From: Mycobacterium seoulense
GTDB lineage: Bacteria > Actinomycetota > Actinomycetes > Mycobacteriales > Mycobacteriaceae
DNA: 64,000 nucleotides
Assembly: GCF_010731595.1 (NCBI RefSeq)
Contig: NZ_AP022582.1
Location: 2,728,001 to 2,792,000 of the forward strand
Direction of reading: 5' to 3'
Positions within the stretch are counted from its first letter, which is position 1. Every line of letters begins with the position of its first letter. The position numbers and the translations under genes are program-made. This document shows positions 25,530-34,904 of this stretch, in pieces. Under the pieces are notes generated by a model that saw nothing but the letters and a program-made list of their open reading frames with translations, was not told the origin of the DNA and did no database searches.

Positions 25530-26669
25530 TCAGGTCCGCACGCGGGTGAAGCGGTGCAGCAGCCACGCCAACGGAATGGTCAGCACCATCGTCGCCAGGA
25601 ACAGGTTCAGCATCGAGCCGGTGTAGACGTGCGCGCGCACGATGTAGACCATGGCGAACTCCATGGTGATCAGGTGGATCAGGAAGATCTCGTAGGAGAT
25701 CTCGCCGAGCCACACCATCGGCCGGGTCGCCAGCAGTCGCCAATACCAGCCCTGGTCCCCCAGGGCCAGCGGCGCCACCGCGAGCGCGGCGATCACCGCG
25801 TAGAAGCAGGTCTTGAACAGGGCCTCGCTCAGCGTCGCCGGCGACGTCGTGGGCGCGCCGGCGATGGGGGTGGACACGATGAAATAGCAGACGATGGCCA
25901 GCGGTATGGCCACGAAGGCGTAGCCGCGCACGCCCATCGCCTGCAGGACGGCCAGCAACATCCCGGCGACGAACCAGGCCAGGTAGGTGGGCAGCCACAG
26001 CCGCGCGCCGTCGGGAAACCAGTGGTCGGTGTGCACGAGGATCAGCCACGCCGGGCTGATCAAGGTCAATCCGGCCAGCGCTCCCAGCAGCAGCCTCGGC
26101 TGCCACCGCCGGCGGCAGACCAGCACCAACAGCACGTATGCCAGCAGCGGGAGCAGCACATAGAACGAGGCTTCCACCGCCAGGCTCCACATCTGGGTCA
26201 GGCCCTGATGCAGGTACTTACCCAGGTAGCCGTCGCAGTAGATCTGCGTCAGCGTCAGGTTGCGCACCAGCCCGAGCCACGTGTGCCCGGGATTCGGTCC
26301 GGCCTCGCGGAAGTGGTACAGCACGTAGGCGAACAACACGGTGATGACGTAGGCCGGCATGATGCGCCGAACCCGGTGCCACGCATAGCGACTCAGCGAC
26401 GGAGGCGGCGCGCCGGTGGCGGCGGATTTCAGCCACGGACGGAACAGCAGGAAGCCGGACAGCACGAAGAAGATCGGCACGCCGATCTCCAGCCGCGAGC
26501 CGACCAGGCCCCAATAGCCGTGGGTGTACTTACCGGTGGTGTAGGCCGCGTGGGTGCCGACCACGAGGAGGGCGGCGACGGCACGTATTCCGGTCAGCGA
26601 CGCGACCCGGTCGACGTGGGCGGTCTGTTCCAGTCCGCCCTGGGCGTCCTGTTCTTCGGACAGGGTCAT
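25530..26669 (-). CDS. Membrane acyltransferase family 3 protein (Rv1254-like)
   Basis: A 379-residue integral membrane O-acyltransferase (acyltransferase 3/OafA-like) with about ten hydrophobic segments. The start RVASLTGIRAVAALLVVGTH contains the conserved Arg and His of the family, and IGVPIFFVLSGFLLFRPWL follows near residue 60. RVRRIMPAYVITVLFAY is the Arg-rich loop near 105. Such enzymes acylate cell-envelope sugars or lipids; the substrate here is unknown. The start overlaps the deaD stop by ATGA (26666-26669), so it is co-transcribed after deaD. Confidence 0.87.
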   Translation of the reverse strand: MTLSEEQDAQGGLEQTAHVDRVASLTGIRAVAALLVVGTHAAYTTGKYTHGYWGLVGSRLEIGVPIFFVLSGFLLFRPWLKSAATGAPPPSLSRYAWHRVRRIMPAYVITVLFAYVLYHFREAGPNPGHTWLGLVRNLTLTQIYCDGYLGKYLHQGLTQMWSLAVEASFYVLLPLLAYVLLVLVCRRRWQPRLLLGALAGLTLISPAWLILVHTDHWFPDGARLWLPTYLAWFVAGMLLAVLQAMGVRGYAFVAIPLAIVCYFIVSTPIAGAPTTSPATLSEALFKTCFYAVIAALAVAPLALGDQGWYWRLLATRPMVWLGEISYEIFLIHLITMEFAMVYIVRAHVYTGSMLNLFLATMVLTIPLAWLLHRFTRVRT

Positions 26670-28366
26670 CCGGTGTGTTTCCTGCGCGGCTTCCCGCCGT
26701 CACGGCCGCGCGGCTTGGTCCCCGACCGGTCCGGCTGAAGGTTGATCAGTACCCCCGAAATGCGGGTGCGCTCGAGCTTTTTCAAGGTCGACGGGGGCAG
26801 CTTGGCGGGCAGCTCGACCAGAGAGAAGTCCGGGCCGATGGCGATGTGGCCGAAATCGCTGCGATGCAGGCCCCCCTCGTTGGCGATGGCACCGACGATC
26901 GCGCCCGGGCCAACCTTGTGCCGCTTGCCCACCGCGATGCGGTATGTGGCGAGTGGCCTTGTTTGCCTTGACTTTTCGGAACGCTCGCGCTGCTCGGCGG
27001 TCCGCTCGCGGCGTTCGCGCGGCGGCTCGGGCGCCATCAGGAACTCTTCGCCGTCGCGGGACTGCAACGCCACGGCCGCGGCTATGTCGGCCATCGGGAC
27101 GTCGTGCTCGCGTTCGTAGTCCTCGACCAACTTGCGGAACAACTCGATCCCGGGACGGCCCAGCGCGGCGGTGATGGAGTCGGCGAACTTCGCCACCCGC
27201 TGGGCGTTGACGTCCTCGACGGTGGGCAGCTCGGCCTCGGTGAGCGTTTGCCGCGTCGCCTTTTCGATCGCCTTGAGCAGGTGGCGCTCCCGCGGGGAAA
27301 CGAACAGCAGCGCGGTCCCCGACCGCCCGGCCCGGCCGGTGCGGCCGATGCGATGCACGTAAGACTCGGTGTCGTGCGGAATGTCGTAGTTGAGCACGTG
27401 CGAGATCCGCTCCACGTCCAGCCCGCGCGCGGCCACGTCGGTGGCGACCAGGATGTCGATGCCACCGTCCTTGAGCGCGGCGACCGTCCGCTCGCGTTGG
27501 GCCTGCGGGATGTCGCCGTTGATGGCGGCCGCGGAAAAACCCCGGGCCCTTAGCTTTTCGGCGACTTCCTCGGTGGCCTGCTTGGTGCGTACGAAGACGA
27601 TCATCGCCTCGAACCGCTCCACTTCCAGGACTCGGGTCAGCGCGTCCATCTTGCGCGGACCGGCGACCTGGATGTAGCGCTGCGAAATGTTATCCGCCGT
27701 GGCGGTTTTGGCCTTGGAGGTGACCTCGAACGGATCGTGCAAGTACTTGGTGGTCAGCTTGCGGATCGCCGGCGGCATGGTCGCCGAGAACAGGGCGACC
27801 TGCTTGTACTCGGGGGTGTCGGCCAGGATGCGTTCGACATCTTCGGCGAAGCCCATGGTGAGCATCTCGTCGGCCTCGTCGAGCACCAGGTAGTCCACCC
27901 GCGACAGGTCCAGTGTGCCGCGCTCGAGGTGGTCGATGACCCGGCCGGGGGTGCCGACCACCACGTGGGCACCGCGTCTGAGCCCGGCCAGCTGCACGGT
28001 GTAGGAGGAACCGCCGTAGATCGGCAGCACGTTGATCTTCGGCAGGTGGGCGCCGTAGCGGCTGAACGCCTCGGCCACCTGCAGGGCCAGCTCCCGGGTG
28101 GGCGCCAACACCAGCGCCTGGGTCGCGGTGCTGGTGACGTCGATCTTGGACAGGATCGGGATCGCGAACGCCGCCGTCTTGCCGGTGCCGGTCTGCGCCA
28201 GCCCGACGACGTCCGAGCCCGCCATCAGGGCCGGGATCGTCGCGGCCTGGATGCCCGTCGGTGACTCGTAGCCGACGTCGGCGATCGCCCGCAGGACCGA
28301 GGGATGGATCTGCAGGTCGGCAAAGGTCGGAGAGGCAGCCTCAGGCGAGCTGTCCGGGAGGTTCAT
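26666..28366 (-). CDS. deaD: DEAD-box ATP-dependent RNA helicase DeaD/CsdA-like
   Basis: A 566-residue RNA helicase. It has the Q motif (SPTGIQAATIPALM), motif I AQTGTGKTAAF, Ia APTRELALQ, II VLDEADEML, III SATMPP, V ATDVAARGLDV and VI HRIGRTGRAGRSG. A C-terminal region (about 465-545, RIAVGKRHKVGPGAIVGAIA) matches the DbpA-type RNA-binding domain, followed by a basic tail. It remodels structured RNA in ribosome assembly and RNA decay, especially in cold. ATG 28366 lies 14 nt from array B, so its promoter must lie in or beyond the repeats. Confidence 0.93.
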   Translation of the reverse strand: MNLPDSSPEAASPTFADLQIHPSVLRAIADVGYESPTGIQAATIPALMAGSDVVGLAQTGTGKTAAFAIPILSKIDVTSTATQALVLAPTRELALQVAEAFSRYGAHLPKINVLPIYGGSSYTVQLAGLRRGAHVVVGTPGRVIDHLERGTLDLSRVDYLVLDEADEMLTMGFAEDVERILADTPEYKQVALFSATMPPAIRKLTTKYLHDPFEVTSKAKTATADNISQRYIQVAGPRKMDALTRVLEVERFEAMIVFVRTKQATEEVAEKLRARGFSAAAINGDIPQAQRERTVAALKDGGIDILVATDVAARGLDVERISHVLNYDIPHDTESYVHRIGRTGRAGRSGTALLFVSPRERHLLKAIEKATRQTLTEAELPTVEDVNAQRVAKFADSITAALGRPGIELFRKLVEDYEREHDVPMADIAAAVALQSRDGEEFLMAPEPPRERRERTAEQRERSEKSRQTRPLATYRIAVGKRHKVGPGAIVGAIANEGGLHRSDFGHIAIGPDFSLVELPAKLPPSTLKKLERTRISGVLINLQPDRSGTKPRGRDGGKPRRKHTG

Positions 28367-28380
28367 CGCCCAGGAGTCTA

Positions 28381-28562
28381 GTGGTGATCGCGAGCTCGGC
28401 GGAGCCGAGCGCTGCGGGTCAGCACCATCAGGGCCCGTGGTGATCGCGAGCTCGGCGGAGCCGAGCGCTGCGGGTCAGCACCATCAGGGCCCGTGGTGAT
28501 CGCGAGCTCGGCGGAGCCGAGCGCTGCGGGTCAGCACCATCAGGGCCCGTGGTGATCGCGAG
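28381..28562. repeat. Tandem array B: three 56-bp units plus a 14-bp partial
   Basis: Units begin at 28381, 28437 and 28493 and are identical; a partial copy covers 28549-28562. Each starts GTGGTGATCGCGAGCTCGG and ends CACCATCAGGGCCC. The array fills the divergent region between deaD and lprE. Its inner stem is perfect (GCTCGGC with GCCGAGC). It shares the core of arrays A, C, D and E. Confidence 0.95.
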
Positions 28563-28619
28563 CACAGCTGCGCCAGGCCCGGCCACGCCTCGCACACCCG
28601 CGCGCGCGATGACGGTACG

Positions 28620-29216
28620 GTGCCCGATGTGTCATCGCCACCCCGCCGTACCGAGCCGCTGGCCGGCTCGGCCGCCGTCGCGTTGATCGCCATGACGTTG
28701 ACCGGCTGTGGGTCGGGAGACTCCACGGTCGCGAAGACGCCGCAGGCTACGACCACTACCGACACCCCGTCCATCACCGCGCCGGCCCAGCCCTCCGCCG
28801 CCGCGCCGCCCGGCGGCAGCGCCGCGCCGGCCGACCCGTGCGCGGTCAACCTCGCCTCGCCCACCATCGCGAAGGTGGTCTCCGAGCTGCCGCGCGACCC
28901 GCGCAGCCAGCAAGGCTGGAACCCGGAGCCGCTGGCCGGCAACTACAACCAGTGTGCCCAGCTGTCGGCGGTGATCATCAAGGCCAACACCAACGCCGCC
29001 AACCCCACCACCCGCGCGGTGCTCTTCCACCTCGGGCAGTTCATTCCGCAGGGGGTTCCCGACACCTATGGGTTCAACGGCGTCGACGCGGCGCAGACCA
29101 CCGGCGACACCGTGGCGCTGACCTACCCCAGCGGCATCAACGGGTTGACCACCGATGTGCGGTTCCACTGGAACGGCAACGGCGTGGAGCTGATCGGTAA
29201 CGCCCCGGGCCACTAG
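28620..29216 (+). CDS. lprE: Lipoprotein LprE
   Basis: A 198-residue lipoprotein. A signal peptide ends in the lipobox LTGC with acylated Cys30, followed by GSGDSTVAKTP exactly as in M. tuberculosis LprE (Rv1252c), a Thr/Pro/Ala-rich tether (about 40-70), and a conserved globular domain (DPCAVNLASPTIAKVVSELP, then GNYNQCAQLSAVIIKANTN). It is anchored at the outer face of the inner membrane. Its molecular role is unknown; the homologue influences host immune responses. Start GTG 28620 matches the family. Its promoter would have to lie in or next to array B. Confidence 0.9.
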   Translation: MPDVSSPPRRTEPLAGSAAVALIAMTLTGCGSGDSTVAKTPQATTTTDTPSITAPAQPSAAAPPGGSAAPADPCAVNLASPTIAKVVSELPRDPRSQQGWNPEPLAGNYNQCAQLSAVIIKANTNAANPTTRAVLFHLGQFIPQGVPDTYGFNGVDAAQTTGDTVALTYPSGINGLTTDVRFHWNGNGVELIGNAPGH

Positions 29217-29255
29217 GCCCACCGGCGACACCGCCTTTCCGTCGGTCCCCTCCCC

Positions 29256-29261
29256 TACAGT
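29256..29261 (+). promoter_or_regulatory. -10 element predicting a leaderless nuclease-helicase mRNA
   Basis: TACAGT, then 7 nt, then GTG 29269. Confidence 0.45.
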
Positions 29262-29268
29262 TGCTGCT

Positions 29269-32200
29269 GTGTTCGTCACCGGCGACAGCATTGTGTACAG
29301 CGCGTCGGATCTGGCCGCGGCGGCCCGGTGCGAGTACGCACTGCTGCGGGATTTCGACGCGAAGCTGGGCTGGGGACCCGCCGCCACGGCCGAAGACGAC
29401 CTGCTCGCACGGACCGCCGCCCTCGGGAACGAGCACGAGCGACGCGAACTCGGCCGGCTGCGCGACGAGTTCGGCGATGGCGTCGCGGTCATCGGCCGCC
29501 CGGCCTACACCCTCGCCGGCCTCGCGGCGGCCGCCGAGGCGACCCGGCGCGCCATCGCCGGCGGCGCGCCCGCGGTGTATCAGGCCGCCATGTTCGACGG
29601 CCGCTTCGTCGGCTTCGCCGACTTTCTGGTGCGCGACGGCGACCGGTACCGGGTGATCGACACCAAGCTGGCCCGATCGGCCAACGTGACCGCGCTGTTG
29701 CAGCTGGCCGCCTACGCCGACGCGCTGGACGCCTCGGGTGTGCCGGTGGCGCCCGAGGCCGAACTGCACCTGGGCGACGGAACGGCCGCCCGCTACCGCG
29801 TCCGCGACCTCGTTCCGGTCTACCGCGCGCAGCGCGCACGGTTGCAGCGGCTCCTCGACGAGCACCACGCCGGCCGCGCCCCGGTCCGCTGGGACGACAC
29901 GCGCGTAAGCGCCTGTTTCCGTTGTGCGTTGTGCACCGAGCAGGTGCGCGCCACCGACGACCTGCTGCTGGTCGCGGGGATGCGAGTGGGCCAGCGGGAC
30001 AAGCTGATCGACGCCGGCATCACCACGGTGCCCGAGCTGGCCCGGCATACCGGCCCCGTGCCGGACATTTCGCCCGGAGCTCTCGGCAAGCTGACCGCCC
30101 AGGCGAGACTCCAAGTCCGCCAGCGCGAAAGCGGCACGCCACTTTTCGAGATCGTCGATCCGCAGCCGCTGACGCTGCTGCCCGAGCCTGACCCGGGCGA
30201 TCTGTTCTTCGACTTCGAGGGCGACCCGCTGTGGACGCTCGACGGGCGGGAATGGGGTCTGGAATACCTGTTCGGCGTCCTGGAAGCCGGGCCGTCCGGC
30301 ACCTTTCGCCCGCTGTGGGCGCACAACCGGGTGGACGAACGTAAGGCCCTGGCCGAATTCCTGGCGATGGTCGCCAAGCGCCGCAGGCGCCGGCCGAACA
30401 TGCACATCTACCATTACGCGCCCTACGAAAAGACGGCGTTGCTGCGGCTCGCCGGCCGCTACGGAGTCGGCGAGGACCAAGTCGACGAACTGCTGCGCAG
30501 CGGAACGCTGGTCGACCTCTACCCCTTGGTGCGCAAGAGCATTCGCGTGGGCGCGGAGTCGTTCAGCCTCAAGGCGCTCGAACCGCTTTACATGGGAGCG
30601 CAGCTGCGGGCCGGTGACGTCACGACGGCCACCGGTTCGATCACCTCCTACGCCCGGTACTGCGAACTGCGGGCCGACGGCCGCAGCGACGAGGCCGCGT
30701 CGGTGCTCAAGGAGATCGAGGACTACAACCACTACGACTGCCGATCGACCCAGGAGCTACGGAACTGGTTGATGTTGCGCGCCTACGAATCCGGGGTCCT
30801 GCCGATCGGCGCCCAGCCCGTGCGGGGCGGCAACACCGTCGAGGACCGTGACCAGCTCGCGACGACGTTGTCGAGGTTCACCGGTGACGCCGCCGCCGGC
30901 GGGCGCACGCCCGAGCAGACGGCCGTGGCGCTGCTCGCCGCGGCGCGCGGCTACCACCGGCGCGAGGACAAACCGTTCTGGTGGGCACACTTTGACCGGT
31001 TGAACTTCCCCGTCGAGGAGTGGGCGGACGACACCGACGTCTTCATCGCCGAGCACGCGTCGGTCAGCGTCGATTGGAACATCCCGCCCCGCGCACGCAA
31101 GGCGCAGCGACGGGTGCGACTGCGCGGCGAGCTGGCACGCGGCGAACTGCTGACCGACGTCTTCGCGCTCTACGACCCCCCGGCCCCACCCGGCATGTCC
31201 GACGATCCCGACCGGCGGGCGGCCGGACGCGCCACGGTGATCGAGGCCGACGATCCGGCCCTGCCCACCGAGGTGACCATCGTTGAGCGAGTAGGCAACG
31301 ACGGCAAGCCATTTCACGAACTCCCGTTCGCCCTCACCCCGGGCCCGCCGATTCCGACGACCGCGCTGCGGGAGTCGATCGAAGCCACGGCCACCGCCGT
31401 GGCGGCCGGTCTGCCGCAGCTGCCGCGCAGCGCCGTCGTCGACATCCTGCTGCGCCGGGCGCCCCGCACACGAAGCGGCAACGCGCTGCCGCGTGGCGCC
31501 GACACCGCGGCCGACATCACCGCGGCACTGCTGGACCTGGACTCGTCGTACCTGGCGGTGCACGGGCCGCCGGGCACCGGCAAGACGCACACCGCCGCCC
31601 GCGTCGTGCAGCGGCTGGCGACCGACCATGGCTGGCGCATCGGCGTGGTGGCGCAATCGCATGCCACCGTGGAGAACCTGTTGGACTGCGTCGTCGACAC
31701 CGGGCTGGACCCGGCGCGGGTCGCAAAGAAACGCAACGAGCACGGCGCCCCGCGCTGGCAGGAGATCGATGGCAGCGCCTACGCCGCGTTCATCGCCGGC
31801 ACCGCGGGGTGCGTGGTGGGCGGCACGGCGTGGGATTTCGCCAACACCAACCGGATACCGCCGGACAGCCTCGACCTGTTGGTGATCGACGAGGCGGGCC
31901 AGTTCTGCTTGGCCAACACCATCGCGGTCGCCCCGGCGGCCGCCAACCTGTTGTTGCTCGGCGACCCCCAGCAGCTGCCGCAGGTCAGCCAGGGAACCCA
32001 TCCCGACCCGGTCGACACCTCGGCGCTCGACTGGCTGGTGGACGGTCAGCGCACCCTGCCGGACCAGCGCGGCTACTTCCTGGACCGCTCGTACCGCATG
32101 CATCCGGCGGTCTGCGCCGCCGTCTCCGCGCTGTCCTACGAGGGCAGGCTCCATTCCCACGAATGCACCGCCGCCCGAAGGCTTTCCGGATACCCGCCCG

Positions 32201-32676
32201 GCGTTCGAACGCTCACCGTCGGGCATCACGGCAACTCGACGGAGAGCCCGGAGGAGGCCGAGGCGATCGCCACTGAGATCGATCGGCTGCTGAGCACGCC
32301 GTGGACGGACGAACACGGCACGCGGCCCCTGACCGCCTCCGACGTGTTGGTGCTGGCGCCCTACAACGCGCAGGTGGCGCTGCTGCGTCAACGGCTGACC
32401 GCCGCCGGGCTCGGCGGAATCCGGGTCGGCACGGTCGACAAGTTCCAGGGCGGGCAGGCGCCGGTGGTGTTCATGTCGATGACGGCCTCCTCCGCGGACG
32501 TGGTACCGCGGGGAATCTCGTTCCTGCTCAACAGGAACCGGCTCAATGTGGCCATCAGCCGGGCCCAGTATGCGGCCGTTATCGTGCGCTCGGCGTCACT
32601 GACCGAATACCTGCCCACCGCCCCCGCGGGCCTGATCGACTTGGGCGCGTTCCTGGCGCTGACCGAGCCGGTCTGA
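29269..32676 (+). CDS. TM0106-type RecB-like nuclease fused to SF1 helicase (Rv1251c-like)
   Basis: A 1135-residue multidomain protein. The N-terminal RecB-like nuclease (about 1-225) has GFADFLVRD and VIDTKL near residue 130; Cys in AARCEYALL and three in CFRCALC near 215 could bind an iron-sulfur cluster. An RNase H-like exonuclease region starts with LFFDFEGDPL near 312. The C-terminal UPF1/Dna2-like helicase has HGPPGTGKT near 765, LVIDEAGQ near 870, LLLLGDPQQLPQVSQG, SYRMHPAVCAA, GTVDKFQGGQAPVV and NRLNVAISRAQ. It probably processes DNA ends or RNA-DNA structures; the exact role is unknown. GTG 29269 follows a -10 hexamer by 7 nt. Confidence 0.9.
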   Translation: MFVTGDSIVYSASDLAAAARCEYALLRDFDAKLGWGPAATAEDDLLARTAALGNEHERRELGRLRDEFGDGVAVIGRPAYTLAGLAAAAEATRRAIAGGAPAVYQAAMFDGRFVGFADFLVRDGDRYRVIDTKLARSANVTALLQLAAYADALDASGVPVAPEAELHLGDGTAARYRVRDLVPVYRAQRARLQRLLDEHHAGRAPVRWDDTRVSACFRCALCTEQVRATDDLLLVAGMRVGQRDKLIDAGITTVPELARHTGPVPDISPGALGKLTAQARLQVRQRESGTPLFEIVDPQPLTLLPEPDPGDLFFDFEGDPLWTLDGREWGLEYLFGVLEAGPSGTFRPLWAHNRVDERKALAEFLAMVAKRRRRRPNMHIYHYAPYEKTALLRLAGRYGVGEDQVDELLRSGTLVDLYPLVRKSIRVGAESFSLKALEPLYMGAQLRAGDVTTATGSITSYARYCELRADGRSDEAASVLKEIEDYNHYDCRSTQELRNWLMLRAYESGVLPIGAQPVRGGNTVEDRDQLATTLSRFTGDAAAGGRTPEQTAVALLAAARGYHRREDKPFWWAHFDRLNFPVEEWADDTDVFIAEHASVSVDWNIPPRARKAQRRVRLRGELARGELLTDVFALYDPPAPPGMSDDPDRRAAGRATVIEADDPALPTEVTIVERVGNDGKPFHELPFALTPGPPIPTTALRESIEATATAVAAGLPQLPRSAVVDILLRRAPRTRSGNALPRGADTAADITAALLDLDSSYLAVHGPPGTGKTHTAARVVQRLATDHGWRIGVVAQSHATVENLLDCVVDTGLDPARVAKKRNEHGAPRWQEIDGSAYAAFIAGTAGCVVGGTAWDFANTNRIPPDSLDLLVIDEAGQFCLANTIAVAPAAANLLLLGDPQQLPQVSQGTHPDPVDTSALDWLVDGQRTLPDQRGYFLDRSYRMHPAVCAAVSALSYEGRLHSHECTAARRLSGYPPGVRTLTVGHHGNSTESPEEAEAIATEIDRLLSTPWTDEHGTRPLTASDVLVLAPYNAQVALLRQRLTAAGLGGIRVGTVDKFQGGQAPVVFMSMTASSADVVPRGISFLLNRNRLNVAISRAQYAAVIVRSASLTEYLPTAPAGLIDLGAFLALTEPV

Positions 32677-32695
32677 CCGCGGTCCCGGCCCACAC

Positions 32696-34684
32696 CTAGG
32701 TGCCGGACGAATGGCGGCCGTAGCCGGTCGGGTTGTCGTCGGGATCGCGGCGGTGACGCTGACCTCGCGTCGAGCCGTTGGGCGGGCGTTCCGCGGGAGG
32801 GGCCGCCCCCTCGCGCGGCGCAGACCGGTAGGCGCGTGCCGACAGCTCGGTGACCGGACGGAAGCGCTGACGGGTGTCGACATGAGAGCCGTTGTGCGCG
32901 AACCCAATTGGTCCGCTATGCGGAACTGGGTCGCCGCGCGGACTGGTACGCACGTCGGCGGGCGCCCGGCGCGTGCGGGCGGCCCGATCGGCGGCCGGCC
33001 CGGACCGGCTTTCGGCCCCGTACGCCGCGCGCGGTGGGGCCTCGGGTTCGGGTTCGGGTTCGGGTTCGCGCACGAGGATGCATTCGACGTAGTCGTCGTC
33101 GTCATAGTCGTCGTCGAACATGTCGCCCGCTTCGGGCGGACCGCCGGCCGTGGCCGACGGTGCGAAGCCCACCAGGAAGAGGGCGGCCACGATCCCGAAC
33201 AGCGCGATGAACGCGGGCAGCAGCACGGATTGCGACATGGCGGCCGCGAACGGGTCGCGCAGGAATTCGGGCAGTTGCAGCGTGGCGGGCTCCTCGCCGC
33301 CGGGGCCGGCGGACGGCTGCGGCGGCATCTCGGCGCCGATCCGCGCCGTCATGAACGCGGCCATGCCGGCGCTTCCGAGCACCGCGCCGAGCTGGCGGAC
33401 GGAGTTGTACACGGCCGAGCCCGCGCCGGCCAGGCGCGGTGGCAGGTTGCGCGTCGCGGTGGCGGTCAGCGGCGACCACACGAACGCCATCCCGACGCCC
33501 GTCGCGAAGAACGGCAGCACCAGCCGCCAGATCGGGGTCGCCGGGGACATCTCGAAGGTGAGCCAGGTCAGCGCGATCGCCAGCACCGAGAATCCGAAAC
33601 CGAGGACCGGCCGGGGGTGGTATTTGTCCACCATCCTGCCGACGAACGGAGCGAACACGCCGTTGGCGACCGCCATCGGCGCTATCAGCAGAGCCGAACG
33701 CGTCGGCGACAGCCCGCACACGGCCTGCGCATAGAACGTCAGGGGCAGCATCATCGCCGTCGCCGCGAACGAGACGATGGCCACCCCGACGTTGCACAGG
33801 CCGAAGTCGCGGTCGCCGAAGATCGCCAGGGGAATCAGCGGCTCGTCGGTGTTCATCGACTGCCAGAACACGAACACCGTCATGAACCCGATGCCGGCGA
33901 CGATCATCGCCCAGATCCAGGGTTCCCAGTGCGCGGCCTGGCCCTGTTGCAGCCCGAACACGATCAGGAACATCCCCAGCCCGGACAGCGCGACGCCGAC
34001 CAGGTCGAACCGGTGCGACTGAGTGGGCAACACCGGGACGAGCCAGTACGCCAGCGCGAGCCCCAGCACGCCGATCGGGACGTTGACGAAGAAGATCCAC
34101 TGCCACCCCAGCCCGTCGACGAGCACGCCGCCGGCCAGCGGGCCTACCAGGCTGGCCACCCCCGCGGTGGCGCCCCACAGGCTGACCGCGACGCCGCGCC
34201 GCTCCGGCGGGAAGATCCGGGTGATGGTCGACAAGGTCTGCGGGGTGAGCACCCCGGCGCCGACACCCTGGACGACTCGGGCGGCGATCAGCATGGCGGC
34301 GCTGCCCGACAGCCCGCACCACACCGACGCGACGGTGAACACCACCAGACCGATCAGGTAGAGGTTCTTGGTGCCGAATCGGTCACCGAGTCGCCCGGCC
34401 ACCAGCAACACGACCGCGTAACCGAGCAGGTAGGCGCTGGTCACCCAGACCACGGTGTCGTAGCCGATGTGCAGCCTGGTCATGATCGTCGGGTTCGCGA
34501 CGGCGACGATGGTCGAGTCGACCATGATCATGAAGAAGCCGATCATCATCGCCCAGAGCGCGTTCCAGGGCTTCCGGGACTGCGGCGAGTTCTGGGTGAG
34601 CAGGTTCCAGCGGTTGGTGACGTGAGCCGGGTCCGGCGCCGCGCGCCGGGTTCCCCCGGACGACGGAGGCGTCGCCGTGGTCAT
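32696..34684 (-). CDS. DHA2-type MFS drug exporter with long acidic C-terminal tail (Rv1250-like)
   Basis: A 662-residue, 14-segment major facilitator protein of the DHA2 (EmrB/QacA) group. Markers are [15 protein letters not shown] in segment 1, [16 protein letters not shown] (motif A), [35 protein letters not shown] (motif C-like), and [20 protein letters not shown]. After the last segment a tail of about 120 residues is predicted cytosolic: an Asp/Tyr run (DDDYDDDDY), a Pro-Glu repeat [10 protein letters not shown] and an Arg-rich disordered end. The family exports drugs or lipids. It is longer than M. tuberculosis Rv1250 (about 579) because of the tail. Confidence 0.88.
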   Translation of the reverse strand: MTTATPPSSGGTRRAAPDPAHVTNRWNLLTQNSPQSRKPWNALWAMMIGFFMIMVDSTIVAVANPTIMTRLHIGYDTVVWVTSAYLLGYAVVLLVAGRLGDRFGTKNLYLIGLVVFTVASVWCGLSGSAAMLIAARVVQGVGAGVLTPQTLSTITRIFPPERRGVAVSLWGATAGVASLVGPLAGGVLVDGLGWQWIFFVNVPIGVLGLALAYWLVPVLPTQSHRFDLVGVALSGLGMFLIVFGLQQGQAAHWEPWIWAMIVAGIGFMTVFVFWQSMNTDEPLIPLAIFGDRDFGLCNVGVAIVSFAATAMMLPLTFYAQAVCGLSPTRSALLIAPMAVANGVFAPFVGRMVDKYHPRPVLGFGFSVLAIALTWLTFEMSPATPIWRLVLPFFATGVGMAFVWSPLTATATRNLPPRLAGAGSAVYNSVRQLGAVLGSAGMAAFMTARIGAEMPPQPSAGPGGEEPATLQLPEFLRDPFAAAMSQSVLLPAFIALFGIVAALFLVGFAPSATAGGPPEAGDMFDDDYDDDDYVECILVREPEPEPEPEAPPRAAYGAESRSGPAADRAARTRRAPADVRTSPRGDPVPHSGPIGFAHNGSHVDTRQRFRPVTELSARAYRSAPREGAAPPAERPPNGSTRGQRHRRDPDDNPTGYGRHSSGT
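33043..33066. repeat. Hexanucleotide tract (CGGGTT)4 inside the MFS gene
   Basis: Four perfect copies of CGGGTT. On the coding strand they encode the Pro-Glu dipeptides of the exporter tail. Gain or loss of a unit keeps the frame. Confidence 0.85.
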
Positions 34685-34869
34685 CTACCCACCTCGTTTC
34701 CGCTCCCGACGTTGCGTGCCCGCGCGGCGCCTGTCTGGTTGACCGGCCCGCCCGTCACGACGTCCAGCCTGCATTATTGCCGCTGCGGCGATCGGGGGCA
34801 GGCACGGACCCGATCCGGGGTACACGAGGCGAAGGTTCGTGTTCGGCCGGTGTTGCGGTGCGGGCAGGT

Positions 34870-34875
34870 TAGCCT
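34870..34875 (+). promoter_or_regulatory. Candidate -10 TAGCCT for the Rv1249c-like gene
   Basis: TAGCCT lies 29 nt before ATG 34905 within AGGTTAGCCT. The same ten bases occur upstream of kgd (35731-35740). The -35 is weak. Confidence 0.35.
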
Positions 34876-34904
34876 GGTAAGACGCCATTTGCAGGAGAGG
34901 CAAG

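Noticed and set aside
30757..32391. Minus-strand gene opposite the nuclease-helicase
   Set aside because: The sense frame contains all helicase motifs. The antisense product is Arg/Gly/Val-rich without recognisable motifs.
34867..34885. IdeR iron box
   Set aside because: AGGTTAG matches half of the consensus, but the other half does not fit (about 10 of 19). The kgd copy at 35731 also fails. A -10 role of TAGCCT explains it better.
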